From contig CAVORW010000003.1 of the NCBI GenBank assembly GCA_963698715.1, positions 248,001 through 312,000 of the forward strand: a DNA stretch of 64,000 bases. Direction: 5' to 3'. Numbering within the stretch: the stretch's first letter is position 1; the number at the start of each line of letters is the position of its first letter. This document shows, in pieces, positions 1 through 8,051 of the stretch. The position numbers were made by a program, and so were the translations under genes. The notes under the pieces are model-generated. The model made no database searches. It was given only the letters and a program-made list of their open reading frames with translations, and was not told where the DNA came from. This DNA comes from CAWHJB01 sp963698715 (lineage in GTDB: Bacteria > Chloroflexota > Anaerolineae > Anaerolineales > UBA4823).

Positions 1-1
1 C

Positions 2-991
2 GGCAAATCATGGACGAACTGGTGCGAGGGTTTTTTGGGTGGGATGATGTGGATTTTTTATCGCCGCACAGGCGATATGGCCTGGTTGGAGCGTGCGAAA
101 CATTATTCACGCTTGATCGAAGAGCGCAAGCATGATCGCTCGGTGCATGATCTCGGATTTTTATTCTGGCCAACCTGGAAACGCTGGTATGACCTGACGG
201 ATGATCCGGCGATCAACCAGGTTGTCATCACTGCCGGGCAAACCATGGGATTTCGCTTTAAAGAACCAGGCAATTATTTACGCTCCTTCGTCGCCGATGA
301 TTCGCTTTTCATAGATATCATGATGAATATTGGGATCGTGTTTTATGCGGCATTTGAAACAGGCGATGAAGCCTTGTTAAATAAAGCCCGCCAGCACTGC
401 CTGACAACCCGTCGCACCCTGGTCCGTGGAGATGGCAGCACCGCCCACGAAGGGATTTTTGATCTAGAGACAGGCGAGTTCTTACGCCAATCTACTCACC
501 AGGGTTGGCGGGGCGATTCGGTCTGGGCCCGCGGCCAGGCCTGGGCCCTGTACGGCTTCAGCACGGCATACAAGCTGAGCAGAGACCGACAGTTCTTACA
601 GGTTGCCAGAATGTGTGCGGATTTTTATATTGATCACACCAGCTTCGCTGAAGTGGCACCATTCGGACCCGGTGTACCGCCCAATGATTGGGATGAACCC
701 GGCAGCCAGGCTGAAAGCTCGGCAGCCGCGATTGCAGCTTCCGGATTCCTAAGCCTTGGCCAGATGGTTCAGGATCCCCAGTATGCTGCCCGATACCAGC
801 AGGCCGCTCTGGCGATCCTGGATACGCTGACAGGGCCGGATTACCTGGCATCTTATACCCCGGGTTGGGAAGGCATCCTCTTACACGGCAGTTACCATCA
901 GCGTAAAGGGCTGGGCGTAGATGAGAGTGTTATGTGGGGTGAATATTACTTTGTCGAGGCTCTGGATAAAGCCCTGTCACTTGAGGAGTGA
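2..991 (+). CDS. Unsaturated glucuronyl hydrolase, GH88 family (5' end cut by window edge)
   Basis: The reading frame is open to the left edge (it reads GKSWTNWCEGF before the first internal TTG at 35), so the true start lies outside the window. GH88-type enzymes hydrate and cleave delta-4,5-unsaturated uronic acids from the non-reducing end of oligosaccharides released by polysaccharide lyases. Visible family features are the Trp-rich GFLGGMMWIFYRRTGD start of the (alpha/alpha)6 barrel, the ADDSLFIDIMMN segment carrying a likely catalytic Asp, and GDSVWARGQAWALYGF, which matches the second conserved Asp/Trp block. The gene runs straight into an SDR, KDG kinase and KDPG aldolase, which fits catabolism of the released uronate. 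A GH105 rhamnogalacturonyl hydrolase is the main alternative. No export signal can be judged because the N-terminus is missing. Confidence 0.85.
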   Translation, partial: GKSWTNWCEGFLGGMMWIFYRRTGDMAWLERAKHYSRLIEERKHDRSVHDLGFLFWPTWKRWYDLTDDPAINQVVITAGQTMGFRFKEPGNYLRSFVADDSLFIDIMMNIGIVFYAAFETGDEALLNKARQHCLTTRRTLVRGDGSTAHEGIFDLETGEFLRQSTHQGWRGDSVWARGQAWALYGFSTAYKLSRDRQFLQVARMCADFYIDHTSFAEVAPFGPGVPPNDWDEPGSQAESSAAAIAASGFLSLGQMVQDPQYAARYQQAALAILDTLTGPDYLASYTPGWEGILLHGSYHQRKGLGVDESVMWGEYYFVEALDKALSLEE

Positions 992-996
992 TCGAT

Positions 997-1776
997 ATGA
1001 CCGTAAGAAAAGTCGCTTTAATCACTGGGAGCAGTCGTGGAATCGGAAGTGGTATCGCGCTGGCGCTGGCGGAAAATGCCTGGCAGGTAGTTATTAACTA
1101 TCACAACAACCGGGAGGCTGCTGAACAAACCCGACTGGCAGTCGAAGCCGCTGGTGGATCGGCCTTGCTGGTAAAAGCCGATATCGCCTCGCTGGACGAT
1201 TTATCTCGGATGGTCTCTGTTACCCTGGAAGAAGCTGGCCGGATTGATCTGCTGGTGAATAATGCTGGAGTTGGTCCGCGGGTGCGAAAAGACATGCTGG
1301 CGGTCGGTGTGGAGAGCTATGACGAGGTGATGGCGATCAATTTGCGCGGCCCCTTTTTCCTTACCCAAAAGGTGGCTCATGAGATGATCCGCCTGCGCGC
1401 CAAAGGTGTGTTGGAAAATCCTAAAATCATCAATATCAGTTCTATCAGCGCTTATACCAGCAGCACAGCACGAGCCGAGTATTGCATCAGTAAAGCCGGC
1501 ATGAGTATGATGACCGCCCTCTGGGCCGACCGTCTGGCTGAACACGGCATCAATGTCTATGAGATCCGGCCAGGCATTATCGCGACCGACCTGACCTCTG
1601 GGGTTAAAGACAAATACGACCGCATGATATTTCAGGAGGGCCTGACCCCTATCCGCCGTTGGGGACAGCCGGGAGACATCGGTAAGGCGGTTTTGGCGAT
1701 CGCCCAGGGCCTGCTGCCCTTTTCTACCGGAGAAATCATTAATGTGGATGGCGGTTTCCACCTGCACCGCTTGTAG
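997..1776 (+). CDS. Short-chain dehydrogenase/reductase (FabG-like), putative uronate-pathway reductase
   Basis: This is a classical SDR of about 259 residues. It has a TGSSRGIG Rossmann dinucleotide motif near the N-terminus, NNAG in the middle, a catalytic Ser in ISSISAY and the YCISK (YxxxK) active site. A GTG at 988 overlaps the stop of the upstream hydrolase, but GAGGAG at 983-988 is well spaced for the ATG at 997, so I chose that start. By sequence alone it would be called 3-oxoacyl-ACP reductase. Its place between a glucuronyl hydrolase and KDG kinase suggests it reduces a keto-deoxy-uronate such as 4-deoxy-5-ketouronate or 2,5-diketo-3-deoxygluconate (the KduD role). That substrate is inference from context only. 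Confidence 0.85.
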   Translation: MTVRKVALITGSSRGIGSGIALALAENAWQVVINYHNNREAAEQTRLAVEAAGGSALLVKADIASLDDLSRMVSVTLEEAGRIDLLVNNAGVGPRVRKDMLAVGVESYDEVMAINLRGPFFLTQKVAHEMIRLRAKGVLENPKIINISSISAYTSSTARAEYCISKAGMSMMTALWADRLAEHGINVYEIRPGIIATDLTSGVKDKYDRMIFQEGLTPIRRWGQPGDIGKAVLAIAQGLLPFSTGEIINVDGGFHLHRL

Positions 1777-1846
1777 CCTTAAGGGGTCTCTAGGAGAAGG
1801 TTTGAGATAAAGACCTGATTCATCTCGTGAGGAAGGAGAATGTAAA

Positions 1847-2881
1847 ATGGCAAAGGTGGTTACCTTTGGTGAGATCATGCTGCGCCTGTCTCCGCCCGGG
1901 AATTTGCGTTTTTCCCAGGCTCGCAGCTATGATGTTATTTATGGTGGCGGGGAATCCAATGTTGCTGTATCACTGTCAAATTTTGGCATCGAGGTCGATT
2001 ATGTCACTCGCCTGCCGAAGAATGACCTGGGTGAAGCCTGCCTGCAGTTTTTGCGCCAGTATGCGGTCGGCACTGGACATATCGTGTGGGGTGGTGACCG
2101 GTTGGGCATATATTTTTTGGAGCATGGCGCTGTCCAGCGCGGCAGCAAGGTGGTGTACGACCGGTCGGGCTCTTCTCTGGCTACAATCCAGCCGGGCATG
2201 CTGGATTGGGAGCCAATATTCGAAGGGGCTACCTGGTTCCACTGGACCGGAATCACGCCAGCGGTGTCAAAAGGGGCCGCCCAGGTCTGCCTGGAGGCCG
2301 TTCGGGCTGCCAGAGCGCGTGGGCTGACCATTTCGACCGACCTCAATTACCGGGCCAAGTTGTGGAAATGGGGTCGGCCTGCTGGTGATGTGATGGCAGA
2401 GCTGGTGGCGTTGTGTGATGTGGTCATTGGCAACGAAGAGGATGCGGCCAAGGTGTTCGGAATTCATGCTCCGGATACTGATGTGGCTTCCGGCAGCCTG
2501 GTGGCAGAAAAATATCGCCAAGTTTGCCAGGAGCTGGCCGAACGTTTTCCCAGCTTGCAAACCATCGCAATCACACTGCGAAGCTCTATTTCAGCCAGCC
2601 ATAATAATTGGGGCGCAGTCCTGTGGCAGGCCGGTGAGTTGTTCTTCGGCCCATCCTATGAGATCACCCATATCGTCGATCGAGTCGGCGGCGGCGATAG
2701 TTTTGTAGCCGGATTAATCTATGGGCTGCTTACCTACCAGGAAGATTGGCAGCGGGCGGTCGATTTTGCTGTCTCTGCCTCGGCCCTCAAACATACAATC
2801 TTTGGTGATTTTAATTTGGTCTCTGTTGCCGAAGTGGAAAAACTGATGCAAGGAGACGCCTCTGGGCGGGTCAGCCGCTGA
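1847..2881 (+). CDS. kdgK: 2-keto-3-deoxygluconate kinase (PfkB family)
   Basis: This is a ribokinase/PfkB-family sugar kinase of 344 residues, normal for KdgK. It phosphorylates 2-keto-3-deoxygluconate to KDPG with ATP. It opens with VTFGEIMLRLSPP, typical of KDG kinases, has the GGGESNVAVSLSNFG substrate-binding stretch, and near residues 280-290 the VGGGDSFVAGLIYG signature with the catalytic Asp. A strong AAGGAG precedes the ATG at 1847. It sits 70 bp after the SDR and 70 bp before KDPG aldolase, so the two steps from KDG to pyruvate and glyceraldehyde-3-phosphate are adjacent. Confidence 0.93.
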   Translation: MAKVVTFGEIMLRLSPPGNLRFSQARSYDVIYGGGESNVAVSLSNFGIEVDYVTRLPKNDLGEACLQFLRQYAVGTGHIVWGGDRLGIYFLEHGAVQRGSKVVYDRSGSSLATIQPGMLDWEPIFEGATWFHWTGITPAVSKGAAQVCLEAVRAARARGLTISTDLNYRAKLWKWGRPAGDVMAELVALCDVVIGNEEDAAKVFGIHAPDTDVASGSLVAEKYRQVCQELAERFPSLQTIAITLRSSISASHNNWGAVLWQAGELFFGPSYEITHIVDRVGGGDSFVAGLIYGLLTYQEDWQRAVDFAVSASALKHTIFGDFNLVSVAEVEKLMQGDASGRVSR

Positions 2882-2951
2882 ACTGGCAAGTCTATGGAAC
2901 AAGGGCATGCATATGTGAAGTAACATTAATCCGCTATAGGAGCGTTTCATT

Positions 2952-3623
2952 ATGGCTAAATACCCTCGTTTGAAAGTCCTCAACACGATGATCGATACAG
3001 GCCTGATACCAGTATTTTATAACCAGGATGTAGAAGTCGCCAGCCAGATTGTTGCTGCCTGCCTGGATTCTGGGGTGCACTGCATCGAATTTACCAATCG
3101 AGGCGATCAGGCCCATCTCGTTTTCGCAGAGCTGGTGCGGCGGTTTAATAACGATGAAAGGGCTATCCTGGGCGCTGGCTCGATTCTGGATGCCGGTACG
3201 GCTGCTCTCTACATCCAGCTGGGTGCCAATTTCATTGTAGGCCCGGCGCTTAATCCGGACGTCGCCCGGATCTGTAACCGCCGTAAAGTTGCCTATTTGC
3301 CTGGCTGCGGAAGTGTTTCAGAAATATCTGCAGCCGAAGAGCTGGGTGTGGAGATCGTAAAAGTATTTCCTGGCTCCCAGGTGGGCGGCCCGGGCTTTGT
3401 TAAATCGGTGCGCGGCCCCATGCCCTGGACGAATATCATGCCGACCGGCGGTGTTGATCCGAGCGAAGAGAATATCCGAGACTGGTTTGAGGCGGGTGTA
3501 GCTTGTGTCGGAATCGGCAGCAAGTTGGTTCGGAAGGACCTGGTCGCAGCCAGAGATTATGCCAAAATAACCGCAATGGCAGCCCAAACCCTGGGATGGA
3601 TTAAGTCTTTTCGGTCAAAATGA
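2952..3623 (+). CDS. eda: KDPG/KHG aldolase
   Basis: This class I aldolase (223 residues) cleaves 2-keto-3-deoxy-6-phosphogluconate to pyruvate and glyceraldehyde-3-phosphate, the last step of the Entner-Doudoroff and uronate routes. Visible residues are Glu46 in CIEFTNRG, equivalent to the general-base Glu of E. coli Eda, the Schiff-base Lys137 in VKVFPGS, and the phosphate-binding PTGGV segment. The PGCGSVSEI loop replaces the more usual PGIxTxSE. TAGGAG lies about 9 nt before the ATG. The substrate could be KDPG or the galacto isomer; the neighbouring KdgK favours KDPG. Confidence 0.92.
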   Translation: MAKYPRLKVLNTMIDTGLIPVFYNQDVEVASQIVAACLDSGVHCIEFTNRGDQAHLVFAELVRRFNNDERAILGAGSILDAGTAALYIQLGANFIVGPALNPDVARICNRRKVAYLPGCGSVSEISAAEELGVEIVKVFPGSQVGGPGFVKSVRGPMPWTNIMPTGGVDPSEENIRDWFEAGVACVGIGSKLVRKDLVAARDYAKITAMAAQTLGWIKSFRSK

Positions 3624-3633
3624 AGGGGTTCGT

Positions 3634-5082
3634 ATGCTAAACCCATACACTCGTATTGCCAGGTTGAAAACTCCCCAGGATTTTTTAGCTTATCTTCAAG
3701 ATCTGGAAATCGACTTGCCGTTTGAACCAGAGCTGGAATCCGGAGAGCAATCACCTCTGGCACAGGGCTATCATTTGAAAACCGGCCGGTTCATCGGGAA
3801 TCGGTTTGCCATTTTGCCAATGGAAGGCTGGGATGGGACCCTGGAGGGTCTGCCTACTGAAAATACCATCCGGCGTTGGGCCAATTTTGGCTTAAGCGGG
3901 GCCAAGTTGATCTGGGGAGGAGAGGCGGTCGCAGTCCGGCACGATGGGCGTGCTAACCCAAACCAATTGATGATCCAAGACCATACCCTGGCTGGTTTGG
4001 ATAAACTCCGGACGACATTAATCCAGACCCACCGCAACCATTTTGGAAACACCGAAGATCTGCTGGTAGGTCTGCAGCTGACCCATTCGGGTCGATTTGC
4101 CCGCCCAAATGAGAAAACCAGGCTGGAACCAAAAATTCTCTATCATCACCCCCTGCTTGAGCAGATCTTCAATGTCGATCCTGCTCTGCCCGTTCTGACC
4201 GACCTTGAAATCGAAGCGATTATTGCAGAATTTGTGCGCGCAGCTCGCCAGGCCTTCGAACTGGGTTTCGAGTTCGTTGATATCAAGCACTGTCATGGCT
4301 ACTTGGGGCACGAATTTCTCAGCGCTTACCAGCGCTCCGGCTCTTATGGCGGAAGTTTTGAAAACCGAACTCGGTTCTTGAGCACTATTGTTGCAGGTAT
4401 TCGCAGCGAAGCTCCTGGCCTGCTGATTGGTGTGCGGGTTAGCGCCTTTGATTTTCCTCCTTTCCGTCCAGGCCCGGATGGCATCGGCGAGCCGCTTGAA
4501 TACCGGAATGGAAATGGCCAGTACCCATTTGCGTTCGGGGGGGACCCGGATCATCCACTCGAGATGAAGCTTGATGAGACATGCGCGTTTCTAAATCTGC
4601 TGCAATCCCTGAAGATCGAGCTCGTCAATCTCTCCGCCGGCAGCCCTTATTACAACCCGCATATTATGCGCCCGGCATTCTTCCCCCCTTCAGATGGGTA
4701 CCAACCACCTGAGGATCCTCTGGTGGGAGTGGCGCGCCAGATCCATACAGTTGCTAGAATTAAAGAACGCTTCCCTGGGCTGGCTCTGGTTGGATCTGGG
4801 TACAGCTACCTGCAGGATTGGCTGCCCAATGTTGCCCAGGCCGTTGTGAGAATAAATATGGTCGATTTCGTTGGGATCGGTAGGATGGTCCTGGCTTATC
4901 CGGATATGCCGGCGGATGTGCTGGCGGGGCGCCCGCTGCAAAGGAAGCGTATCTGTCGTACATTCAGCGACTGTACTACCGCGCCGCGCAATGGCATGAT
5001 CTCAGGCTGCTATCCATTGGATGACTATTATAAACAAATGCCCGAAGCAGAGCGATTAAAGGAAATCAAAGCTGTAGGGTAG
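3634..5082 (+). CDS. NADH:flavin oxidoreductase, old yellow enzyme family
   Basis: This is a 482-residue FMN TIM-barrel oxidoreductase, longer than a single-domain OYE (about 360) and shorter than 2,4-dienoyl-CoA reductase (about 670). The LQLTHSGRF segment and the KHCHGYLGHEFLSAYQRSG / YGGSFENRTRF block are hallmark OYE flavin and substrate-binding regions. The C-terminus carries a spaced Cys set (CRTFSDCTTAPRNGMISGC), as in the 2,4-dienoyl-CoA-reductase-like branch, and could bind an Fe-S cluster. There is no FAD/NAD domain. It starts 11 bp after the aldolase with AAGGGG upstream, so it is co-transcribed with the uronate genes. The natural substrate, an enone or unsaturated sugar acid, is unknown. 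Confidence 0.85.
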   Translation: MLNPYTRIARLKTPQDFLAYLQDLEIDLPFEPELESGEQSPLAQGYHLKTGRFIGNRFAILPMEGWDGTLEGLPTENTIRRWANFGLSGAKLIWGGEAVAVRHDGRANPNQLMIQDHTLAGLDKLRTTLIQTHRNHFGNTEDLLVGLQLTHSGRFARPNEKTRLEPKILYHHPLLEQIFNVDPALPVLTDLEIEAIIAEFVRAARQAFELGFEFVDIKHCHGYLGHEFLSAYQRSGSYGGSFENRTRFLSTIVAGIRSEAPGLLIGVRVSAFDFPPFRPGPDGIGEPLEYRNGNGQYPFAFGGDPDHPLEMKLDETCAFLNLLQSLKIELVNLSAGSPYYNPHIMRPAFFPPSDGYQPPEDPLVGVARQIHTVARIKERFPGLALVGSGYSYLQDWLPNVAQAVVRINMVDFVGIGRMVLAYPDMPADVLAGRPLQRKRICRTFSDCTTAPRNGMISGCYPLDDYYKQMPEAERLKEIKAVG

Positions 5083-5125
5083 TGGTCCCAATTGATGCTG
5101 GTTTTTTGACGTTCAGTGAAGTGTA

Positions 5126-6442
5126 ATGATGAATGAATTGAAGCTGGTAGGCAAAGGCTCGATCGATCACTATCTGACCGAAGACGAGATCCGTAATCTC
5201 TTGATTCAGGCCTTTCGAAGCCGCGATTTGGATGGAAGCAAGGTGCTGGTTATCATCCCCGATAGCACCAGGACCGCGCCGATCCCTTTATTTTTCCGCC
5301 TGCTTTATGAAATCCTGGGTGAGCGGGTTGCAGCCCTGGATTATCTGGTGGCTTTGGGTACCCATCATCCCATGAGCGAGGCGGCTCTCTGTGAGCATGT
5401 CGGCCTCAGATCAGACGAGTGGGAAACTCATTACCCAAAAGCCAGGATTTATAATCACCGTTGGGATTTGGAAGATACATTCTTTGAAATTGGCGCAATC
5501 AACCAGGAGGAATCGTCTCGCTTGTCCCGGGGCATGCTTTCTTTACACGTCCCGATTCGTCTCAACCAGAGAGTGCTGGATTATGATCTGCTGCTGGTCT
5601 GTGGCCCGGTATTCCCACATGAGGTGGTTGGTTTTTCGGGGGGAAGCAAATATTTTTCGCCCGGGATAAGTGGGCCGGAGATCATCCATTTCACGCATTG
5701 GTTGGGAGCCCTGATCACCAGCTACGAAATCATTGGGACGAAAACGACCCCTGTGCGGGATGTGATCGAGCGTGTTGCCGAGCTGATCCCTCGTCCGAAA
5801 ATGTGCCTTTGCATGGTGGTCAAACCTGAAGGCCTAGCTGGACTTTTTGCCGGAGAGCCTCAGCATGCCTGGTCTGCCGCAGCAGACCTGTCTGCCCAGC
5901 TGCATATCGCATACGTGGACCGGCCTTATCCGCAGGTGCTGTCGGTGATGCCAAGCATGTATGACGACCTGTGGACAGGCGCTAAAGGTATGTATAAGCT
6001 CGAGCCTATTGTCGCTGATGAGGGCGAATTGATTATCTATGCCCCTCACATTACCGAAATATCTTATACGCATGGACCGGTCATCGACCAGATCGGCTAC
6101 CATGTCCGCGATTATTTTGTACAACAATGGGAACAATTTAAAGACTTCCCCTGGGGTGTCCTGGCGCATTCTACTCACCTGCGCGGGATTGGCAGTTTTC
6201 AAGATGGGGTCGAGCGGCCGCGCATCCGGGTAACTTTGGCTACCGGCATTTCCCATCAGCGCTGTCAAAAAGTGAATCTTGGGTATCGCGATCCAGCGAC
6301 AATTGATCCTGCCGCCTGGCAGGCGCGCCAGGATGAGAATCTCCTGGTCGTGCCGCACGCTGGCGAAGTTCTTTACCGGTTGAGAGCCGGCCACCCGGAG
6401 AGTTCCGGTCCCGCCTCAATCTCTGCGGGCCATCTAAAATGA
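5126..6442 (+). CDS. LarA-type nickel-dependent racemase/epimerase homologue
   Basis: This is a 438-residue member of the lactate racemase (LarA, DUF2088) superfamily, which uses a covalently bound nickel-pincer nucleotide to epimerise 2-hydroxyacids by hydride transfer. Residues corresponding to the LarA site are present: His80/81 in LGTHHPM, His165 in PHEVVGF, Lys175 in FSGGSKYFSPG (the pincer attachment lysine) and His188/191 in IIHFTH. Its stop overlaps the ATG of the FGGY kinase (ATGA at 6439-6442), implying translational coupling. That location points to a sugar acid substrate, for example gluconate/mannonate C2 epimerisation, rather than lactate. The cofactor genes larB, larC and larE are not in the window. 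Confidence 0.85.
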   Translation: MMNELKLVGKGSIDHYLTEDEIRNLLIQAFRSRDLDGSKVLVIIPDSTRTAPIPLFFRLLYEILGERVAALDYLVALGTHHPMSEAALCEHVGLRSDEWETHYPKARIYNHRWDLEDTFFEIGAINQEESSRLSRGMLSLHVPIRLNQRVLDYDLLLVCGPVFPHEVVGFSGGSKYFSPGISGPEIIHFTHWLGALITSYEIIGTKTTPVRDVIERVAELIPRPKMCLCMVVKPEGLAGLFAGEPQHAWSAAADLSAQLHIAYVDRPYPQVLSVMPSMYDDLWTGAKGMYKLEPIVADEGELIIYAPHITEISYTHGPVIDQIGYHVRDYFVQQWEQFKDFPWGVLAHSTHLRGIGSFQDGVERPRIRVTLATGISHQRCQKVNLGYRDPATIDPAAWQARQDENLLVVPHAGEVLYRLRAGHPESSGPASISAGHLK

Positions 6443-8001
6443 CTCATAGAACCGGCTCAAATAGGCAGATTTATGCAGTTGAGGCTGCTGCAGCTGAAGC
6501 CCCTCTCGTCCTGGCGCTTGATATTGGCACCTCATCGGTGCGGGCCATACTGTTTGATGCGCAGGCCCGCCAGGTTCGAGTACCGGCCGCACGCCGGGAT
6601 ACTCGCCTGCACGTCTCCCAGGACGGTGCTTCGGAACTCGACCCGGATCAGCTGCTGACCTCTTTATGGGCCTGCGTGGATGAGTGCTGCCAGGCGGCTG
6701 GCTCTTTGGCGCATATGATTGGGGGCGTGGCCATCAGCACTTTCGTCAGCAATCTACTCGGCCTGGATGCACATGGGCGGCCGGTCACTCCCTTGATGAC
6801 TTATGCCGATACACGGCCTGCCCCGGATGCCCTTGATCTGAAGAATAGTCTGGACGAAGCCGCCCTGCACGATCGCACCGGTGCTCATCTTCACCCCAGT
6901 TATCTGCCCGCCCGGTTCAAATGGATCCAGCGCACACACCCGCACTGGTTAAGCCGCGTCCGGTATTGGGTTTCTATTGGAGAGTACCTGGCCTGGCGGC
7001 TCTTCGAATCGTTGGCTGTCAGCTTGTCGGTTGCCTCCTGGACAGGGCTCCTGGATCGCCGCCTTCTGACCTGGGATGACGAGCTGTTGCGCGTATTACC
7101 GGTAGATGGCCTCAGCCTGTCGGCATTGGTTGATATTGACCAGCCCTGGCAAGGATTGCGTCCGAAATTTGCCAGCCGCTGGCCGGCTTTGAGCGCTGTC
7201 CCCTGGTTTCCTGCGGTCAGCGACGGGGCAGCCGCCAATATCGGCAGCGGCTGCCATGCTGCGGGCAAGCTGGCCCTGACCGTTGGTACGAGCAGCGCTC
7301 TGCGGGTGGCAACCTCTGAGCCTGTAGCGCAGGTTCCGCCAGGCCTGTGGTGCTACCGGGTGGATCGCCAGCTGTCTCTGCTTGGTGGTGCAATGAGTGA
7401 AGGCGGAAATGTTTACGCCTGGTTGAGCCAGACGCTCAATCTTGAAGGCATTGCCGACCTCGAGCAGGCGCTGGCTGATCTGCCTCCGGCGGCCCCTGAG
7501 TTGATTTTTTTACCGCTTCTGCTTGGCGAGCGCAGCCCAGGCTGGCAGGGTCAGCTGCGCGGCGCGCTCTACGGCCTTTCTTTGGCGACAACACCTGTGC
7601 AAATCCTGCGAGCTGGATTGGAAGGTGTGGCAGCCCGGCTGGTGGTCATCTATAAGCTGCTGCTCCCGGCGCTATCTTCCGAACCGGAAGTGGTTGCCAG
7701 CGGTGGAGCCTTGCTGCGCTCCCCTACCTGGCTGAAAATTATTGCCGATACGCTGGGCAGGCCGGTGACGACCTGGCAAACTGAGGAGGCCACAGCCAGG
7801 GGCGCATCTGTGCTGGCTTTAAGGTCCATGGGTGTCTTTCCAGATCTGGCATCCGCCCCAGAGCTTAACGATACAATTATTCAAGCAGATGCCGAGCGCC
7901 ATCAAATCTATTCGCTTGCCGGGCTGCGTCTGGAGGAGCTTTATGGCGCAGCTCTCGATCTCCAGGACAAGGGGTTATTAGGCGAAATAGGGGCGCCTTA
8001 G
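6439..8001 (+). CDS. FGGY-family carbohydrate kinase, probable gluconokinase
   Basis: This ATP-dependent sugar kinase has 520 residues and two actin-like domains. After an unusual 24-residue N-terminal extension the ALDIGTSSVRA phosphate-binding motif begins. The C-terminal half has the LTVGTSSALR and VVASGGALLRSPTW segments that bind ATP in FGGY enzymes. It overlaps the LarA homologue by four bases and is followed 50 bp later by 6-phosphogluconate dehydrogenase. The natural reading is therefore gluconate to 6-phosphogluconate. Xylulose or other pentulose kinases belong to the same family and cannot be excluded from sequence alone. Confidence 0.85.
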   Translation: MTHRTGSNRQIYAVEAAAAEAPLVLALDIGTSSVRAILFDAQARQVRVPAARRDTRLHVSQDGASELDPDQLLTSLWACVDECCQAAGSLAHMIGGVAISTFVSNLLGLDAHGRPVTPLMTYADTRPAPDALDLKNSLDEAALHDRTGAHLHPSYLPARFKWIQRTHPHWLSRVRYWVSIGEYLAWRLFESLAVSLSVASWTGLLDRRLLTWDDELLRVLPVDGLSLSALVDIDQPWQGLRPKFASRWPALSAVPWFPAVSDGAAANIGSGCHAAGKLALTVGTSSALRVATSEPVAQVPPGLWCYRVDRQLSLLGGAMSEGGNVYAWLSQTLNLEGIADLEQALADLPPAAPELIFLPLLLGERSPGWQGQLRGALYGLSLATTPVQILRAGLEGVAARLVVIYKLLLPALSSEPEVVASGGALLRSPTWLKIIADTLGRPVTTWQTEEATARGASVLALRSMGVFPDLASAPELNDTIIQADAERHQIYSLAGLRLEELYGAALDLQDKGLLGEIGAP

Positions 8002-8051
8002 CGCCCAACAATATTGATTTCGGGACTCAACATCAGGATGGGAGTATATTC

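Noticed and set aside
1201..1878. 225-codon minus-strand frame over the SDR gene
   Set aside because: It is antisense to a clear SDR and has no recognisable domain.
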